Shown: piece by piece, positions 33,526 to 46,183 of the stretch
Layout of the letters: each line of letters starts with the position of its first letter
Position numbering within the stretch: position 1 is the first letter of the stretch
From: Filobasidium wieringae
Lineage: Eukaryota > Basidiomycota > Tremellomycetes > Filobasidiales > Filobasidiaceae
Assembly: GCA_001600055.1 (NCBI GenBank)
Contig: BCIV01000017.1
Coordinates: forward strand, 372,001 to 436,000
Length of the DNA: 64,000 bases
Reading direction: 5' to 3'
Program-made: the position numbers and the translations under genes
Notes under the pieces: generated by a model
Told to the model about the DNA's origin: nothing
Databases searched by the model: none
What the model saw: the letters and a program-made list of their open reading frames with translations, nothing else

Positions 33526-33808
33526 GACCTGACTATTTACGTTTAATGAGGAAGGGAATGTACGCTGATCTGTGAGGGTCAAATAATCTGACGCACAGTT
33601 GTTACAATATAATAATAATAATATAATAATCAGGTGAAATTAGATGCCCCGGCGTCAACTTTTGAAGCGGATCCAGATTGGATAATCTCGTGATCGACAA
33701 TTACGGCATGAGGACGGAAGCTCAAATTGTCAAGCTTTAGAGTACCTAAGTATGAGCAAAAACATGGTTGACTGTCATGACTGTACATCGCATCTATTTG
33801 ATTTGCAT

Positions 33809-36420
33809 CTACGCTTCTCGCTGGTCAGTCTTCCTCTTCTTCCGTGTCGGCCCCGCGAAGAGTGCTTCAGTTGCGGGTGAAATCGGCACATCGTGGCTGA
33901 TGCCAGTGTCGCCAAGATCACCAGCGTTGCTGGTAGCGGCAGATGGGTTCGTCTCTGCCGCAGCGGATATAGCTGGAGATTCGGCGTTCTGGATCATCCC
34001 AAATATATCGTCGTATTGGTCATCATTGGTGAACATGTTCGGTTCGACGTGGTCCGATTGTTGTGGTTGGTTTTGCGATTCAAATGCTTGTAACAAGGCT
34101 TCCACAGCAGGATCAGACCAATCGAAATCCGCAGCCTGTCCGGTGAGCGCGCTGGCATCAAGCCCGACCCCTTCCTGGAGCATGGTGGCCGTTGTGAAAG
34201 CTTGCGGCGATGAATTGTCCAAGAAAGGCCGAGCGAGATGGTCTGGAACGCCAGGCGGCTGCCCAATCGTTTCGGACATCCAGCCTGCATCTCCTTCAAG
34301 CCCAGTCATGGTTGCATTGTTGTTAGGTAGCACACCGAGAGACGCGGAAGTGTTCTCTTTGCTAGGATTATCGCCGGGCGAGATGATCTGGCTTGTAGCA
34401 TCGGTAAAGCGCGAGTCCTCTGCCGGAGGCGGACCGGACGATTCAGGATTTCCTAGGAAAGAGGCTGCGGATTGTCCCAAAGTTGCCAACAACTGTGCGC
34501 CTGCAGGCGAGGAAAGCAGCGTTCCAAGAGGCATATCAAGTATCGACGAGTCAAGGGTATACGGGCCATTGTTGGGGTCTGAATTTTGCAACGCAAGTGC
34601 GTTATTCTCGTTGGGGTGAAGCTTAGTTTGCAAGTCTTGGTTAGACGCGGTAGGCGGATCACTAGGCTTTGATAGAAGTGGGAACAATCTGCCGCTTTTG
34701 TTGACAGCTTCTTGGTTCTCAGTTTGGTTGTCTCGTTTTCCCGCTCGAATGAAGCTGTTTCGCGAAGTTTCTTCAGGTGACCCATCTACACGCTCAAACC
34801 TCTTCGAAGGAGAAGCGTCAGGCTTTCGCGCCGGTCCTGGTAATCGGGGAATGGCAAACGAAGATCTTGTGGGAGTCATGATCGGCTTGCTCGACGTTGT
34901 ACGGCTGGCTAGGTTGGGACGTTCACCTATCCCAGGGCTGTTAGCGACATTGTAAAGATCTTTATACCCGCCTTACTTACTCTTGGTTTGCGACACTTTG
35001 ACCATTTTACCGTCATCATCGACTTCCCAGAACTGCCTTGCTTCCGGTTCATCTCCCTTCTCCCATAACTCAGATTCGTCATCCATATCTTCGTCGCTCG
35101 TGGCTCCGTCAAGACCGCTGACACCATCCCCGATCATTCGGCCCTTGCCCAGACGACTAATTCTGTTCGTCTGGCCGATGGAGGAGGCTGACGCACTCTC
35201 GTTCTCGTCTTCTAGTAAAGCCATATTCATGTTGCCAAACTGTCCTGCTAGGAATCTCATAACACCATCCAATTTCTTTTGGCTCTTTAACTGCTCATCG
35301 CGACTGATCATCGCCTGTCGCCATAATAGCTCATTCGAAGCCTTCAGTTCGGCCATTTCCCTTTCTAAAGAAGAGTGAGTGTCTTTCATGATTGTCATGG
35401 CAGTGTTCAAAGATTGGGAATCAGTTTGGTCCCGGCTAACGTTACCAATGTCGACTGGAGAACTGGTTGACCCATGAGTTTTCGACAAAGGACCGGAGAT
35501 GTTGGCACCTGCGCCAAACGATTTTGAGCCACTGTCGACATTGTTGGTCAGACCTGGTTGTGTTTGGGAAGCTAGAGCGGCAGCGGCAGCTATCTCCTTT
35601 GCACTTTTTTTCCTAGTGATACTCGCCAACCAGTCCGGATGATCGCGGTGGAATTTTGGATTAGAGAATTCCCATAATTCGTTGGTCGGTTGCGGAAAGG
35701 TGTTCATTGTGCCGGCTTGGAGATGCGGGACCTTCTCTGATCAGAGCAAAGAGATGAGGTGAGTCCAGCACAACCGAATGTCGCTTCGAGATTACCTACT
35801 AAAGCCATACATATTGAGTTGACGCACGAACGACGTGAAGTTCGCATGCTTGAAGAATTGCGGCAAGAGTTCCCGGCCGAAGTCTTGAGTATTTGGTACT
35901 ATAAACCAGACAATTAGGTGGGTGTCATTAAGGTAGCCGAGCTAGGTTTACTGACTGAAAAATGAAGCTCCTTCTGGCGACCAATATATGAGTTGATCCG
36001 TTGATATATCATTGATCATACTGACAACGATAAGGCCTTATTAGCAGAGTATAAGCTGAGTAGGAAGGGGATTCGGCCTGACCTGTATAGTTTATTGAGG
36101 AAGGCTGGTACCTTCGATGCACCAGCATGGCTGCCCTCAGCTCCCATATCTGCATTATCAAGAGGATGGGATTTCCTGCCTTGATCGGCTGCGGAGACCG
36201 GCAAGGTCGAGGATGTATGTTCGAACCTATTTCGGCCAACAGTTGACGTGATCTCTGTTACACTCCGTAAGGGAGGTGAGCGTAAAGGTACGGAAGAGCC
36301 GGACCTCATTCGATTGCGCGGGGCGGGCATATTAAGGGGTCGAGTGCCATTGAGACCAGCCGTTAAGTCCATTGATGAATTGGAGTTGCCTGGCTGCATT
36401 GTTCCTCTTTCTGGACTCAT
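33809..36420 (-). CDS. HSF1: Heat shock transcription factor Hsf1
   Basis: Hsf1 trimers bind heat shock elements and drive chaperone genes. The start is placed at the ATG at 36420 ([20 protein letters not shown]). A disordered leader is followed by the DNA-binding domain across several exons: [62 protein letters not shown] (recognition helix), [12 protein letters not shown] and [20 protein letters not shown] then SITRKK. The oligomerisation coiled-coil follows near 35240-35390 ([40 protein letters not shown]). The 356-codon C-terminal exon is acidic and Ser/Asn/Gln-rich and contains [15 protein letters not shown] and [13 protein letters not shown], short aromatic/acidic motifs suited to an activation domain. 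It ends [10 protein letters not shown], a basic nuclear-localisation-like tail. Confidence 0.92.
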
Positions 36421-36884
36421 AAGTTTCTCAACTAGAGTGTAACTGTGACCTGTAAACGAGTCTTCACGTGTTTGACCAAACGACTGGTTCAAGGTCTGAT
36501 GGTTGCGGTATGAGACGTGTGCTAATGCTAATGGAGATACCTCAGAGTACGCGAGGTGTTTTGGGTGCTACCGTACGGCCCAAAGACCGTAAAAACTACA
36601 GTCGGGCTGCAGAGATCTGTCGTGGATTGTTGTTGACTTGTGCTTTGACCCCTGGGCAGTCTGGATGTTCTAGATTGATGCATGATCCGAATTATGAGCA
36701 AGACCGGCATCCTGAGCGCATCGGACAGTAATTGCTGAGATGTCCGTGTGGAATACATCAGATATGGCGTATAATACAAATGTTCGTTCGATTGCGACTG
36801 CTATCGGTATACTCTACGTCAAGACTTTGCGGAAGCTGCCTTACAATATCCGTACTTGAGGTAGATTCACGTTACTGGACATGA
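36421..36884. other. Upstream region of HSF1
   Basis: About 460 bp between HSF1 start and RPN2 stop, both minus strand. No coding signal. The frame upstream of 36420 stays open for 24 more codons but contains no ATG. Confidence 0.45.
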
Positions 36885-39800
36885 TCACGCTCCAGCCGAA
36901 CCAAATGGATACTAAAGCGGACAATGTGGTAAGCGGATAACAATCAGGGTCAAGTGAACGCGCCAACGCACCTCGAACGAAGCAGGCGGTGAAGCTTCTG
37001 GACCATCTTCTACTTCCATAGAGGCTGGTGCTCGGCTAGCTGGTGTCGAGGTAGTTGTAGTCGCAGCCTCCAGAGCTGGAGCTGGCTTCTCTAAGCTCGT
37101 AGTAAGTGCAATGTATTCAACGGGTGTTTCAGGATGTGAATCCCGTAGCATGATAATCCCGCCTCCGTGGCGAGCTTTGTTACTGTCCGAGACACGCTTG
37201 ATTTTCTTGCTGCTGACAAAGGTGGTCTTTGCAGTACCTCGAGCCGGCCGTACTGGTTGAAACCTTCCGGATGAAGGGAAAGTAATGTATGGAAGCTGGA
37301 AAGGAGTTACCCTCGCCAAGTTCGGCAAGGTCTCGGATCCTGCTTCTGGCTTGTCGTCCGAATCTTTTGGTACATCGGCTGCATCCTTTACAGCCTTGCT
37401 ATCGAAGTTGTCATCCTGTTTGCGAAGAAGCTCAATATACATGTCGTGTTTATTGATAGAGGCCCCACAAGCCAAACGTACAGTTTCCATGGCTTCCCCA
37501 ATATTCCCGGCCTGTTCCTGTTCCTTGGCTTTGGCTCGGGCGTTGGCACGCGCAGTGGTGGACAGGACTGCTGGCTTGACTTTCTGTACCACCTCCTTCT
37601 TAGGTGACTGGTAGGGAGCAGGGTAAGCGAATAAGGAAGGACGAGCGTTGGAGGAGAATTCGAAATGCGGAATCTGCACAAGCTCGAAGCAACTTAGCCC
37701 CGCGAACAATCAGACAGTAAGTAAACAAGAAGCCGTCATACCTGAAGTGTTGCATCCAAGCCGATGACACCGGTCGGAGTGAAGCTCAAGCTCAAACAAT
37801 GAGCCAGAGGGAACCAGTACCAAAACTGTGAGAATAACGCCATGCCCACAACAGCCATCATCTTAGGAGTGCCAGCTTTGGTCTGCATAGAAATGGTGAC
37901 ATTGCGTCCACCTGCGTCGATGATCCCCTGAGAGATCGCCGCTCCAAATTTAGCTAACGAATCCTCATGCTTGTCTGACACGGTCTTCTCGAAGAGTTCT
38001 CGCGCCATCTTCACTTTAGGATTCTGAGCTTCTGTCTGCTCTACCAAAATCATTGACAGCGATATGAGAGCTCCTTGCCGGACAAAGTCTATAGGATCTT
38101 TAGTCATCGGTTCAAGAAGTTCGACGGCTTCCTGCTCTCTCAAATGCTCGTTAGCCATGTCTGCAGCACCTTCAACGGTTTCAACTTACAAGGAGGCCTG
38201 TACCAGCGCAGCTTACTCCCAGAGCCAAAGTCGCTCCGTGACGGACGTGAGGGTTGTAACTTTCACTCAGCAGTTGAACGGCTCTTGGAACCTGGGTGTG
38301 ATTGCTAGACATCACGAACCCAAGTGCAGTCACGGCTGCCCTTCGAACGTCATCGTTCGCGTCGGACACAGCTACATGCAGAAGCTTCCTGGTAGCGTTA
38401 TTGCTGGCCGTACCAGCATATGCAAGGGCGATGGCATACATAGCACCGTAGCGAAGAATAGCATCCTATCAGATTATATTTCAGCTTATATTGACCCCCT
38501 GCAAAAAACTCTTTCTCAGAGCATACCTTTTCCGAGCACAGTCGTTCGATAACTTCATCGGCAGCCTGAGCTTTCCCATACATCAGAAATCCGATTCCAA
38601 CAGCCAGTCCTCGAATGATTTTCTCATGCTGCGTCTCGTGCGCGTACTGTAACATCTCATCAAGGGCTTTTTCCGAGCCGGATCCCAACATGACTAGTCC
38701 CATCGCGTAGCCAGCAGCTTCACCAGCAACGGCCGAGTCTTGAAAGAGGACATTCTTCAACTCTTCATACACATCTGAAATAAGGGACGTTTAGAATTAA
38801 GCCGTCATGATTCGTTTGGTGGCTGACAGAAGAGTGCTTACCTTCTCGTTGGCTCGCAAGACCAGTTATTCCGAGTCCTAAAGCAGCCCCATGCTGAACG
38901 ATCTCGTCGGTGGTATTCTTCAGCTTATCGAGCAAGTAGCCTAGAGCATCTTTGCCATGGCCAGCATTTATCAAACCAAGAGCATACAGACTCCCCCCTT
39001 CGGAGTATGGACTGGAATGAGGTGCACTGGTTCCATCGTCTCGTGGAAGATAAGGGCCGAGAACGGTCATGGCTCGAGCTAGAGAACCCTTATGTATAAC
39101 TCCTAAAGCCGCCGTTGCTGAAAACATCGACCAATTAGACGCTCGACCGAGCCATTCCAAGTTTTCTCTCAGAAATTGGTCGGAAGTAGTCCCGGCGTTG
39201 GCAAAAGCGTTCATGAATGTAACGGCCGAATGGAAGATCGAGTGTCTCGCTTCTAAAGCATCCTACAAGATACGTGGTGTTAGTCACCTAGAGCTGTATC
39301 GCATTGAGGGGAGATTCCATACTTTTGTGTTTTTCAGGATCTTCAAGTCGGTGCGATTGTTTCGCTGCAAGAACTCCAGGTAAAGCCGAACACTCTTCTC
39401 ACCGAGCAGGATTGTCTTGAGTTCTTGTGTGATGGACTGTTCTGAACCAGATGAGCGGCTCTGTAGATAGGTTCAAAGTAACCAGCCTGAGCGTACGCAC
39501 GCTGTTGTCATCACCTAAACTCTCTTCAACTTTTTTTAGAAACTCCTGACCTCCTCCTTCGGCGAGATCAAACCCTACTTGATAAACCTCAAGAGCGTTG
39601 CCTTCTTGCGCTAGGCTTCTCAAGGTTTGACCAGCTAATCTTGAGCCTTCCGTTACATCAGAAAGCTGCAGCCAGATTTGAGTGATCGATGCATAATCTT
39701 TCGGGGTCGCTTGAGTGAATAAGCGCAGCAGAAGATGGAGAAGCTGCGCAGGAAGTAATCCAGTCAACCGAGTTGATGCAGAACTGTCAGAAAATCTAGA

Positions 39801-40671
39801 AACTAACGCTTTCCCTGAACTCTACACCCCATTGTTCATTACCACTTGCTCCGCCAGTCGTCTCTTGTAGAACATATCGCAACAAGTCCTGGTCGGGTTC
39901 AGTAGCCGAATCCGATGGCCGAGATTGGAGATACACTTGTTCAAGCAGATCGAGGCGTCTTAGGGAGAGCGTAAGACCGATTGACTGCATGATAGAGAGA
40001 AGTATAAGATGAAGACGATGTTGTACTTGGAAGAATTCCAACTTACCAATTTTGCCGCACCAGCAACTTCCATCTCCGCATGTCCAAGACTGCCTTCAAG
40101 TACGCCTTGTACAATACTGGATAGCCGGCCATCCACTTCTTGAGATCTAGCTCTCTGTCTAATAGCCCTGTCCAGACATTTGGCAATAATGGTATCTTGA
40201 TATTCTTTTACCGCTTGATTGTTTTTGCTGAGATCGACGGAAGGTGATTCCCGTGTGAATGCTGAGTCTGCCAAGAGGGCAGCGTCGACTGCCTCTTCTA
40301 GGGATCCTAAGTAGAAGTAAAGCTTGGAAGCAAGAAGCGATGCGAATTGACGTGATTCAGGGGCGAGAGGGGACGTAGGCTCAGACAACGCTTCACTGTA
40401 TATACTATGTCAGCTTTGTGGCTGGCTTCGTATTGCTAACGCAGATACTTGCATTTCAGTAATACTCTCACTGATCTCCGCCCAGTGGGCCGATACGATT
40501 GAGTTGAGCTCTTCAATAGCATAAGCTTGAATTTCAACATCGGGATCCTTTAGAAGCGATACGATACCGGCTACGTGGCGACGTCAACCAATTGTGCAAG
40601 GATCAACTCGAGGATTCCGGATCTATATATGTACGTCCGTACATACCTGCGCTGCTTTGAGCATTGACCAT
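36885..40671 (-). CDS. RPN2: 26S proteasome regulatory subunit Rpn2 (PSMD1)
   Basis: Rpn2 is a large scaffold of the 19S base that carries ubiquitin-receptor subunits. The short first exon (ATG 40671) reads MVNAQSSA, spliced to [20 protein letters not shown] then [13 protein letters not shown]. Helical repeats follow. The proteasome/cyclosome repeats are clear from about 38900 to 38050: [105 protein letters not shown]. Then [20 protein letters not shown]. The C-terminal domain reads [20 protein letters not shown], a charged loop, [20 protein letters not shown] and [20 protein letters not shown], and the last exon ends EYPFGSAGA after a 60-nt intron. Roughly ten introns. The length, about 1,000 residues, fits. 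Confidence 0.93.
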
Positions 40672-41173
40672 ACTTGCAATTGGGCTTTGCTCTGTTTGTA
40701 GTCGGGATTGCTTCGGATAGATGTACGTAAATAATCAAGCTCTTGACGTTCGAGCTACTTATATGAGATTGGTGGTGGGTTTTGCTTAGGTTGTAGAGCT
40801 TGATACGAGGTTACGGTGACTCGAAGATTTTATCGATGTAATGAGAAATTGACATCATCCAGGCTGAGTGGATGCTCATGGCCATCAAGAGTGACGAGTA
40901 AGCGTGCTATGACACGAATACCCAGTCCGCGGTGCGCTCTGTCATTACCTCGAGTGTAATTCCAAGTATTATCTTCGATCTCAGTGCTCAGGAGTGGTCT
41001 AGTTCCTCCCCTTGATAACCAATCTATGCAAACGCTTATCAATTGTGACATAGCAGAGGGATTTCCATCCTGAATCACACGAAGGATGCACGACCCCTTG
41101 TCCCATTGATCTAATCCCCGGCTCGCTACATCCTGGTCGCTCTGTCAACCCGAAACTCTTCAAGCCTAGCATC
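40672..41173. promoter_or_regulatory. Divergent intergenic region between RPN2 and the mitochondrial carrier
   Basis: About 500 bp between outward start codons. An 82-codon minus-strand frame (40830-41078) lies in it, but has no family resemblance and would sit in both promoters, so I do not call it. Confidence 0.45.
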
Positions 41174-42877
41174 ATGCAAAGCCAAGCCGGTCCACCATCC
41201 CCATGGACAGCACAAGCTCGAGGTATAGATGAGTGGATGAAAGGTAAGTTGTCGCGATATCCGGCTGAATCCTATTCTGGGTACAAGGCTTATCTTGTGA
41301 CACTCGCGCCTCTAGCCCACAATACCGTATGTTTTATGGTTCCTCTTGAGCATCCAGCAGCGGGCTCAGTCATCCGATGAATACAGGTAGTAGCAGCAAC
41401 ATCGTCTTCTTTGATATCGACGTTTGCCGGTTTCCCGGTTAGTATACGCCAGACATTTCGTTTCTCTTTGCATTGAGCCGAAACATACTTTGCCTGTAGC
41501 TTGACTCCCTTAAATCTCGACTGCAGAGCCAAAGAGGTGCTCCTATATCACTACCGAAACTTGCCGCTGATGTTCTCAGAGATGAAGGGATCCGGGGGTG
41601 AATACTGTTGTTGCTGTCTATATCTTGCCCGCTGACTAATAGGCGAACCTTCGGACGTTTCTTAAAGGTTGTGGCGGGGTCTTCCGCTGCCTCTCGTCAG
41701 CATCTCTATTGTCAGGACCATATCATTTACTATTTACTCGGAAACCAAAGCCCTGGTCGAGCGTTTCAAAACCGGATGGGATCACGTAAACTATGCGAAC
41801 ATGTCCAGCCGACCGGTCTCTCCAACTGTACTTTCAGTCGCTTTAGCGTCTTCCATAGCGGGAGCTGCATCCGGAAGTGTGGTCTCTCTGGGATCGGCAC
41901 CATTTGAGCTTGTCAAAGTTAGGAGGCAATTAGAATACCAGATCGAGCGGGACAAGCGAGTTCGATCGATCAGATTGGCTGGCGGAACAGGTCCTGGTTC
42001 CCTTGGCAATTCCATACTCGCAAGCAAAACCGAGAAGGAATTGATGGCCAATTTCAAGCCTCCTGGCACTTGGGCAGCCGTGAAGGATATCCATTCTCGT
42101 TACGGACCGAAGGGGCTTTGGTCAGGCTTTAAACTTCATATGCTGCGTGATACACTGGGTACAACTTTATATTTTGCAGAGTACGATGCATTGCGATTTG
42201 TGCTTGGTAGGGATCCTAAGACAGGACTACAAGGCAAAGTTCCAGAATGGGCACGCCATCTCGGTATCAGAGAAGGAACGGTGGCGTTTGCTGCTGGAGC
42301 ATTTGCTGGAGTGACCAGCTGGTAAGTCCAGACCGCCATAGGGAAAATTGAAAATTACACAACGCTCAACACGTTTCAACGCGGCCTCAGGGCATTGATC
42401 TATCCAGTCGATGTAAGTGTTTGTGTTGATTCGGAAAGCTGCGTGTGCTGATGATACCTTGGCTTCTCTTTGAAGGCAATCAAAGTACGTGATTGCTGGA
42501 GTTTCGTCGGTGAAGTATCATCGACTGATTGAAGTAGCATTGCTAGACAAAGCATCAGCAGCGAGCCCTTACCGGCTTGCAGCCGCGACCTTTTGGAGCA
42601 CAATTATCGAAACTGGTCCGCGGAGCTGATCCAGCAAAGCCAGAACCTCTGCTAAGTGGGTTAAGTAGACTCTATCGGGGTTTAGGGATTTCCATGGCCA
42701 GATCGGTAATGACACATGGGTTACTTGTGAGCTGAAGGGAATTAATTGATGATGCCCTATCATCTCATTGATCCTCTACAAATCGTTTAGTGGACATTGA
42801 TCGATGCGACTAACAAATGGATTGACAGCGCTCCCTTGGAACGTTATGTTGATACAAGCGCCCTTATTCGCTCTTGA
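41174..42877 (+). CDS. Mitochondrial carrier family (SLC25) transporter
   Basis: The product is an inner-membrane carrier with three repeats. The first exon (ATG 41174) has MQSQAGPPSPWTAQARGIDE and leads to YKAYLVTLAPLAHNT; the first signature is split by introns (FAGFP-LDSLKSRLQS). Repeat 2 is SVALASSIAGAASGSVVSLG then SAPFELVKVRRQLEYQI, the variant PxxxVKxRxQ, with GLWSGFKLHMLRDTLGTTLY. Repeat 3 is AFAAGAFAGVTSWALIYPVD followed by a 9-nt exon AIK (42476-42484) and TKHQQRALTGLQPRPFGAQL, with LYRGLGISMARSVMTHGLL. The last exon is WTLIDATNKWIDSAPLERYV and ends at TGA 42875-42877. Long basic-rich insertions (ERDKRVRSIRLAGGTGPG) are unusual but seen in fungal carriers. The transported substrate is not predictable from this sequence alone. 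Confidence 0.85.
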
Positions 42878-43094
42878 GCACTACTAAAGGCTCACGGCGG
42901 ACAAGCAAGCATCAGACATATAAATAGCACGATTGCACAACCTTCAGCCCTCATAGATGAAAGAACTGTTTGTATCAGTATAAAACCTCATATCGCATCA
43001 ACACTCCACCAACAGGCGGAGTATCGGAGCGAGAATACCGTCGTTATGAATCATATCGTTACAAAGAGAGCCGACTGTACTGTTCGCATACAAG

Positions 43095-44733
43095 TTACGC
43101 CCCCACCGTGGAATCTTCGCTTTTGTCCTTGGCGTCCTCCGTTTTGTTTGGCCTTCTAGTTCCCTTCTTGTGTCCACCACGGCCTTGCTCTTTACCGCTC
43201 TGCTCATTGATGACGATTGCTTCCTGTATAGACTTCTGGACGTCGTCCAAAACAGTCTTCCACTCGCTTAATCGTTTGTCAAGGAGCTGCCATTCCGACG
43301 AACCAAACGATCGTGTCTGCACGGATTGTACACGAAGAGTCTTAGTCGGCTGAGATAGCGACGCCTTCAACAAACCGGAGTGGATAGCTATTGGGGTGAA
43401 CCGTCTTATGTCTCAGTTAAACCGGTACTGCTAGAGAAAGGATGAAACGTACCGTCGATGACGCAAATTTCGACGTCAACTTCTTCGAGCTTGAGGGCCT
43501 GGGCAGCTTCTTGGTAACTGATTTCCTTAGTGGATGACTTTGCAGCCAAGCTGGTCAGAGCAAGCAGACGCAGCTTTCGGATGATTTCATCGGCATCGAG
43601 ATCTGACAAGCCCGATCATCAGCATTCTGGAAGTGAGAACCTGAAAACAAGCGTACCTTGCTCGGAGAGGAACGACGAGTTTTGAGACACCCAACCTAGA
43701 CCTTCCGCGAGCTCGCCGCTCTCAAACAGGTCGACTAGTTCGCTGTAACGCGCGTCAAGACTGTCTCTCGCTCCATGTACACTCAATACCTCGTCCAGCT
43801 CAAACTTAGTGGGGATAGCCAACAACGACTTGAGCGCTTTGTGTGCACAAGCCTTGATGGCGGAGGCATCTCTCTGCTGGGCAGCGGTTTGCAAAGCGAA
43901 CACACGCAGCTCCAATCCCTTCTCTCTATCAGCGCCCTTGGTTCCCTTGATTTCATAAATGTCGGCCACGTTCTGAAGCCAAGATAGTTTCTGATCGATA
44001 GACAGGTCCCATTGAGAGAGGGTGGAGGATAACCAAGAAGCAGAAAGGGGGAAGAATGACAATTCCAGAACGGAGGACGAAGTCAACAACTGGAGAAGGG
44101 AAACGAGTGCACGGGACCGGGTAGGTGATGCGGGAGGAAGTAGATTGTACATGTTAACCAGGCTGCGTTAAATAGCGGGCATTTCAACTTTGGCGAAGAT
44201 AAGTTGCTGACTATGAAGTCACTCACACTCGACAGGCAACTTCTGCTTTTTTCGATCCAGCAGCACTTCTTACGACAGCATCGATTACGTTCATCAGGAT
44301 CTCATCAGAGTTTGAAATCGATAGGATCAAGGTGGTGAGGAGAAGATATTGCGCTTCAATTTCTATAAATCAGGACATCGCAACGGATAGAAAGTCAGTT
44401 TACACCTAGACAGTGGGCGACACGCATGGAGGCGAGATTCTCACCTCTGTCAACACCCTCGAATCCTGGGTGTCCTTCGGTAATGACAGCAACAAGCGTG
44501 TTTACAGCATCATTTTTCTCCTGAGAGCTGAATTCTAACACATCATTCTTGAGCTCCTCCCCGTCAGCGGGTGTTTCGCTCTGAGACTGAGTATGAGAAT
44601 CGATCATTTTGTTGATAGACCCAACGAATTGGCTCTTCTCTGCTTCAGGGAGCGACCGAGCGAGGAAGGCCGACAGATCCTCAATCTGTTCGATAAACGA
44701 CAGCTCAGGGAGTATAGCTATAGAATCGACCAT
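43095..44733 (-). CDS. EIF3M: Translation initiation factor eIF3 subunit M (PCI domain)
   Basis: eIF3m belongs to the octameric PCI/MPN core of eIF3. The ATG at 44733 gives MVDSIAILPELSFIEQIEDL, then a helical N-terminal region (EGHPGFEGVDR, EIEAQYLLLTTLILSISNS). The next exons read LVNMYNLLPPASPTRSRALV, LSWLQNVADIYEIKG and KACAHKALKSLLAIPTKFEL, typical of the helical-repeat arm. The PCI winged-helix part is DADEIIRKLRLLALTSLAAK, EISYQEAAQALKLEEVDVEI and CVIDAIHSGLLKASLSQPTK. After VQTRSFGSSEWQLLDKRLSE the tail is basic and low-complexity (GRGGHKKGTRRPNKTEDAKD). About five exons. It diverges from CWF18 with 298 bp between starts and converges on the carrier gene. Confidence 0.88.
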
Positions 44734-45031
44734 TTTTCTGCTAAGTCGAGAGGGATTTGAGTTGTGAGATACAGCTACAGTGAAAGTTGCAGGCCTTGAG
44801 AGTGGGAGCTGGACACTGAATGAGCGGCAGTTCGTGGACAAAAAGGGAAACGATGCACGACGATTCACGATATCGTGGTTTAAAGAAACGCGTGTCACGT
44901 GAAAGTATGTATCGCAACTCAACGACATCATCACCGGACTTGGCTCTCATATCGACCATGCTCGACCTCTCTCTAAGCGTTCGTCGTTCAGCAATCGTGT
45001 CATCAACAGCCCTTTCCTAGGATCTTCAGAC

Positions 45032-45816
45032 ATGCCCAATCTCCCTGATTCATCGCTTGCTAACGCTGCATCAGAAAGAAAAGAGCGTCTTCTAGCTTTG
45101 AAAAAACGCAAAGCAGGAGAACTGACAGACGATAATGGGCTGGGTAGAAGGTGAGCGGGGTTATCATGATCACGATGGTTACGACCCTTCTCTCGAAACT
45201 GATTTTGCTGTACTATGGAATACCATTCCTGTAGCTCCAAAGTCGCTTTGAAGCAACGGAACTTTGATCCATTGACGAGACAACCGATTCAGAGATCCGC
45301 GCATGCGCCAATACGGGTTGACGCTCTAGATACTGTACCCAACTCAGATACAGACACGGTCGAAAGGCGTATGATGGGTGTAGCAGAGTCGATCGTTAAG
45401 GAAGACGAGACCAAGCGAATGCAGGAATTAGTGAGCTACTTTCATGAAACCTGGTAATCCTACCGCTGATAGGGGTTGTCGAGCAGGATCTATTGAACAT
45501 CCAACCTAAACGAGTCAATTGGGATTTGAAGCGAGACATGGACAAGAGAATGCGCAAAATGGACAAGCGTACACAGGAAGCATATGAGTACCTGTTTCGT
45601 GAGTCGGCTGTTCGTACCCCGGCTTGGGTCAGCCTGTTGAATACACACCTTTTGTATCTAGGTCAGCGACTTCTGGCCATGCGAAAAGGAATAACGACTC
45701 CACAACAGCTACCCGGTGGAGCTGATATCCTTGCCAACATGTCGGCTGCAGATACGAACCGAAAACGGAGCAACCAAGATGACGGCGATCAGTCAGAAGA
45801 CGAGGACATCCAGTGA
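45032..45816 (+). CDS. CWF18: Spliceosome-associated protein Cwf18/CCDC12
   Basis: CCDC12/Cwf18 is a small coiled-coil component of the Prp19-associated complex in the active spliceosome. The start at 45032 gives MPNLPDSSLANAASERKERL and LALKKRKAGE. The exon at about 45239 carries KLKQRNFDPLTRQ, the family's LRNYxP-like block; two introns (45151-about 45240 and about 45429-45486) separate the parts. The conserved C-terminal signature is DLLNIQPKRVNWDLKRDMDK then RMRKMDKRTQEAYEYLFRE, matching PxKxDWDLKRDxxKKLxKLxKRTQxAI. A further exon, QRLLAMRKGITTPQQLPGGA, and an acidic tail (DDGDQSEDEDIQ) follow. The length, about 200 residues, is right for fungi. The segment 45600-45663 may be another intron. 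Confidence 0.82.
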
Positions 45817-46183
45817 TCGGCTGTGCCATCTGGTCGGTCGATAGTGTTGTAATCATATATTTTGCAAGATATCCGAACGTTCAAATGAGGGATAAGGGAA
45901 CATGCATCTCATCATCCATACCTTTTGCAAAATCGAACGCGTATATTTAGAGAGGACCGTGCAAGACGTTGTCTCTGTTTGAAACCAGATATATATGTAT
46001 GTTCGAACAATCAACAGCACCATTTTCGGAAAAGCCAAATCGAGAAACCCACTCATGTGCGAGTGTACAAAGAAATCTATAGATCGAACCTTGCAACCGT
46101 ACGAACGCTTAAGCATCCCGGTTGATAGGATGAAGGGAAAGATCGGCCTCGTTGTCAGGGACCCTGAGGAGACGCGAACTCGA
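45817..46183. other. Convergent intergenic region between CWF18 and PYK1
   Basis: About 370 bp between two stop codons facing each other; expected to hold only 3' ends. AT-rich, no gene or RNA seen. A 145-codon minus-strand frame overlaps it, but it lacks family resemblance. Confidence 0.45.

Noticed and set aside
33604..33635. AAT/ATA run near PNO1 start
   Set aside because: A simple microsatellite in the gap upstream of PNO1; no further meaning seen.
33768..34619. 283-codon plus-strand frame
   Set aside because: It mirrors the large C-terminal HSF1 exon and has no family resemblance of its own.
40830..41078. 82-codon minus-strand frame between RPN2 and the carrier
   Set aside because: It lies in a divergent promoter region, lacks splice partners and resembles nothing known.
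42485..42546. A 31-nt intron or a premature stop in the mitochondrial carrier
   Set aside because: Using the downstream TAG acceptor gives a 62-nt intron and the expected IKTKHQQRA sequence; the shorter alternatives give stops or unfamiliar protein.
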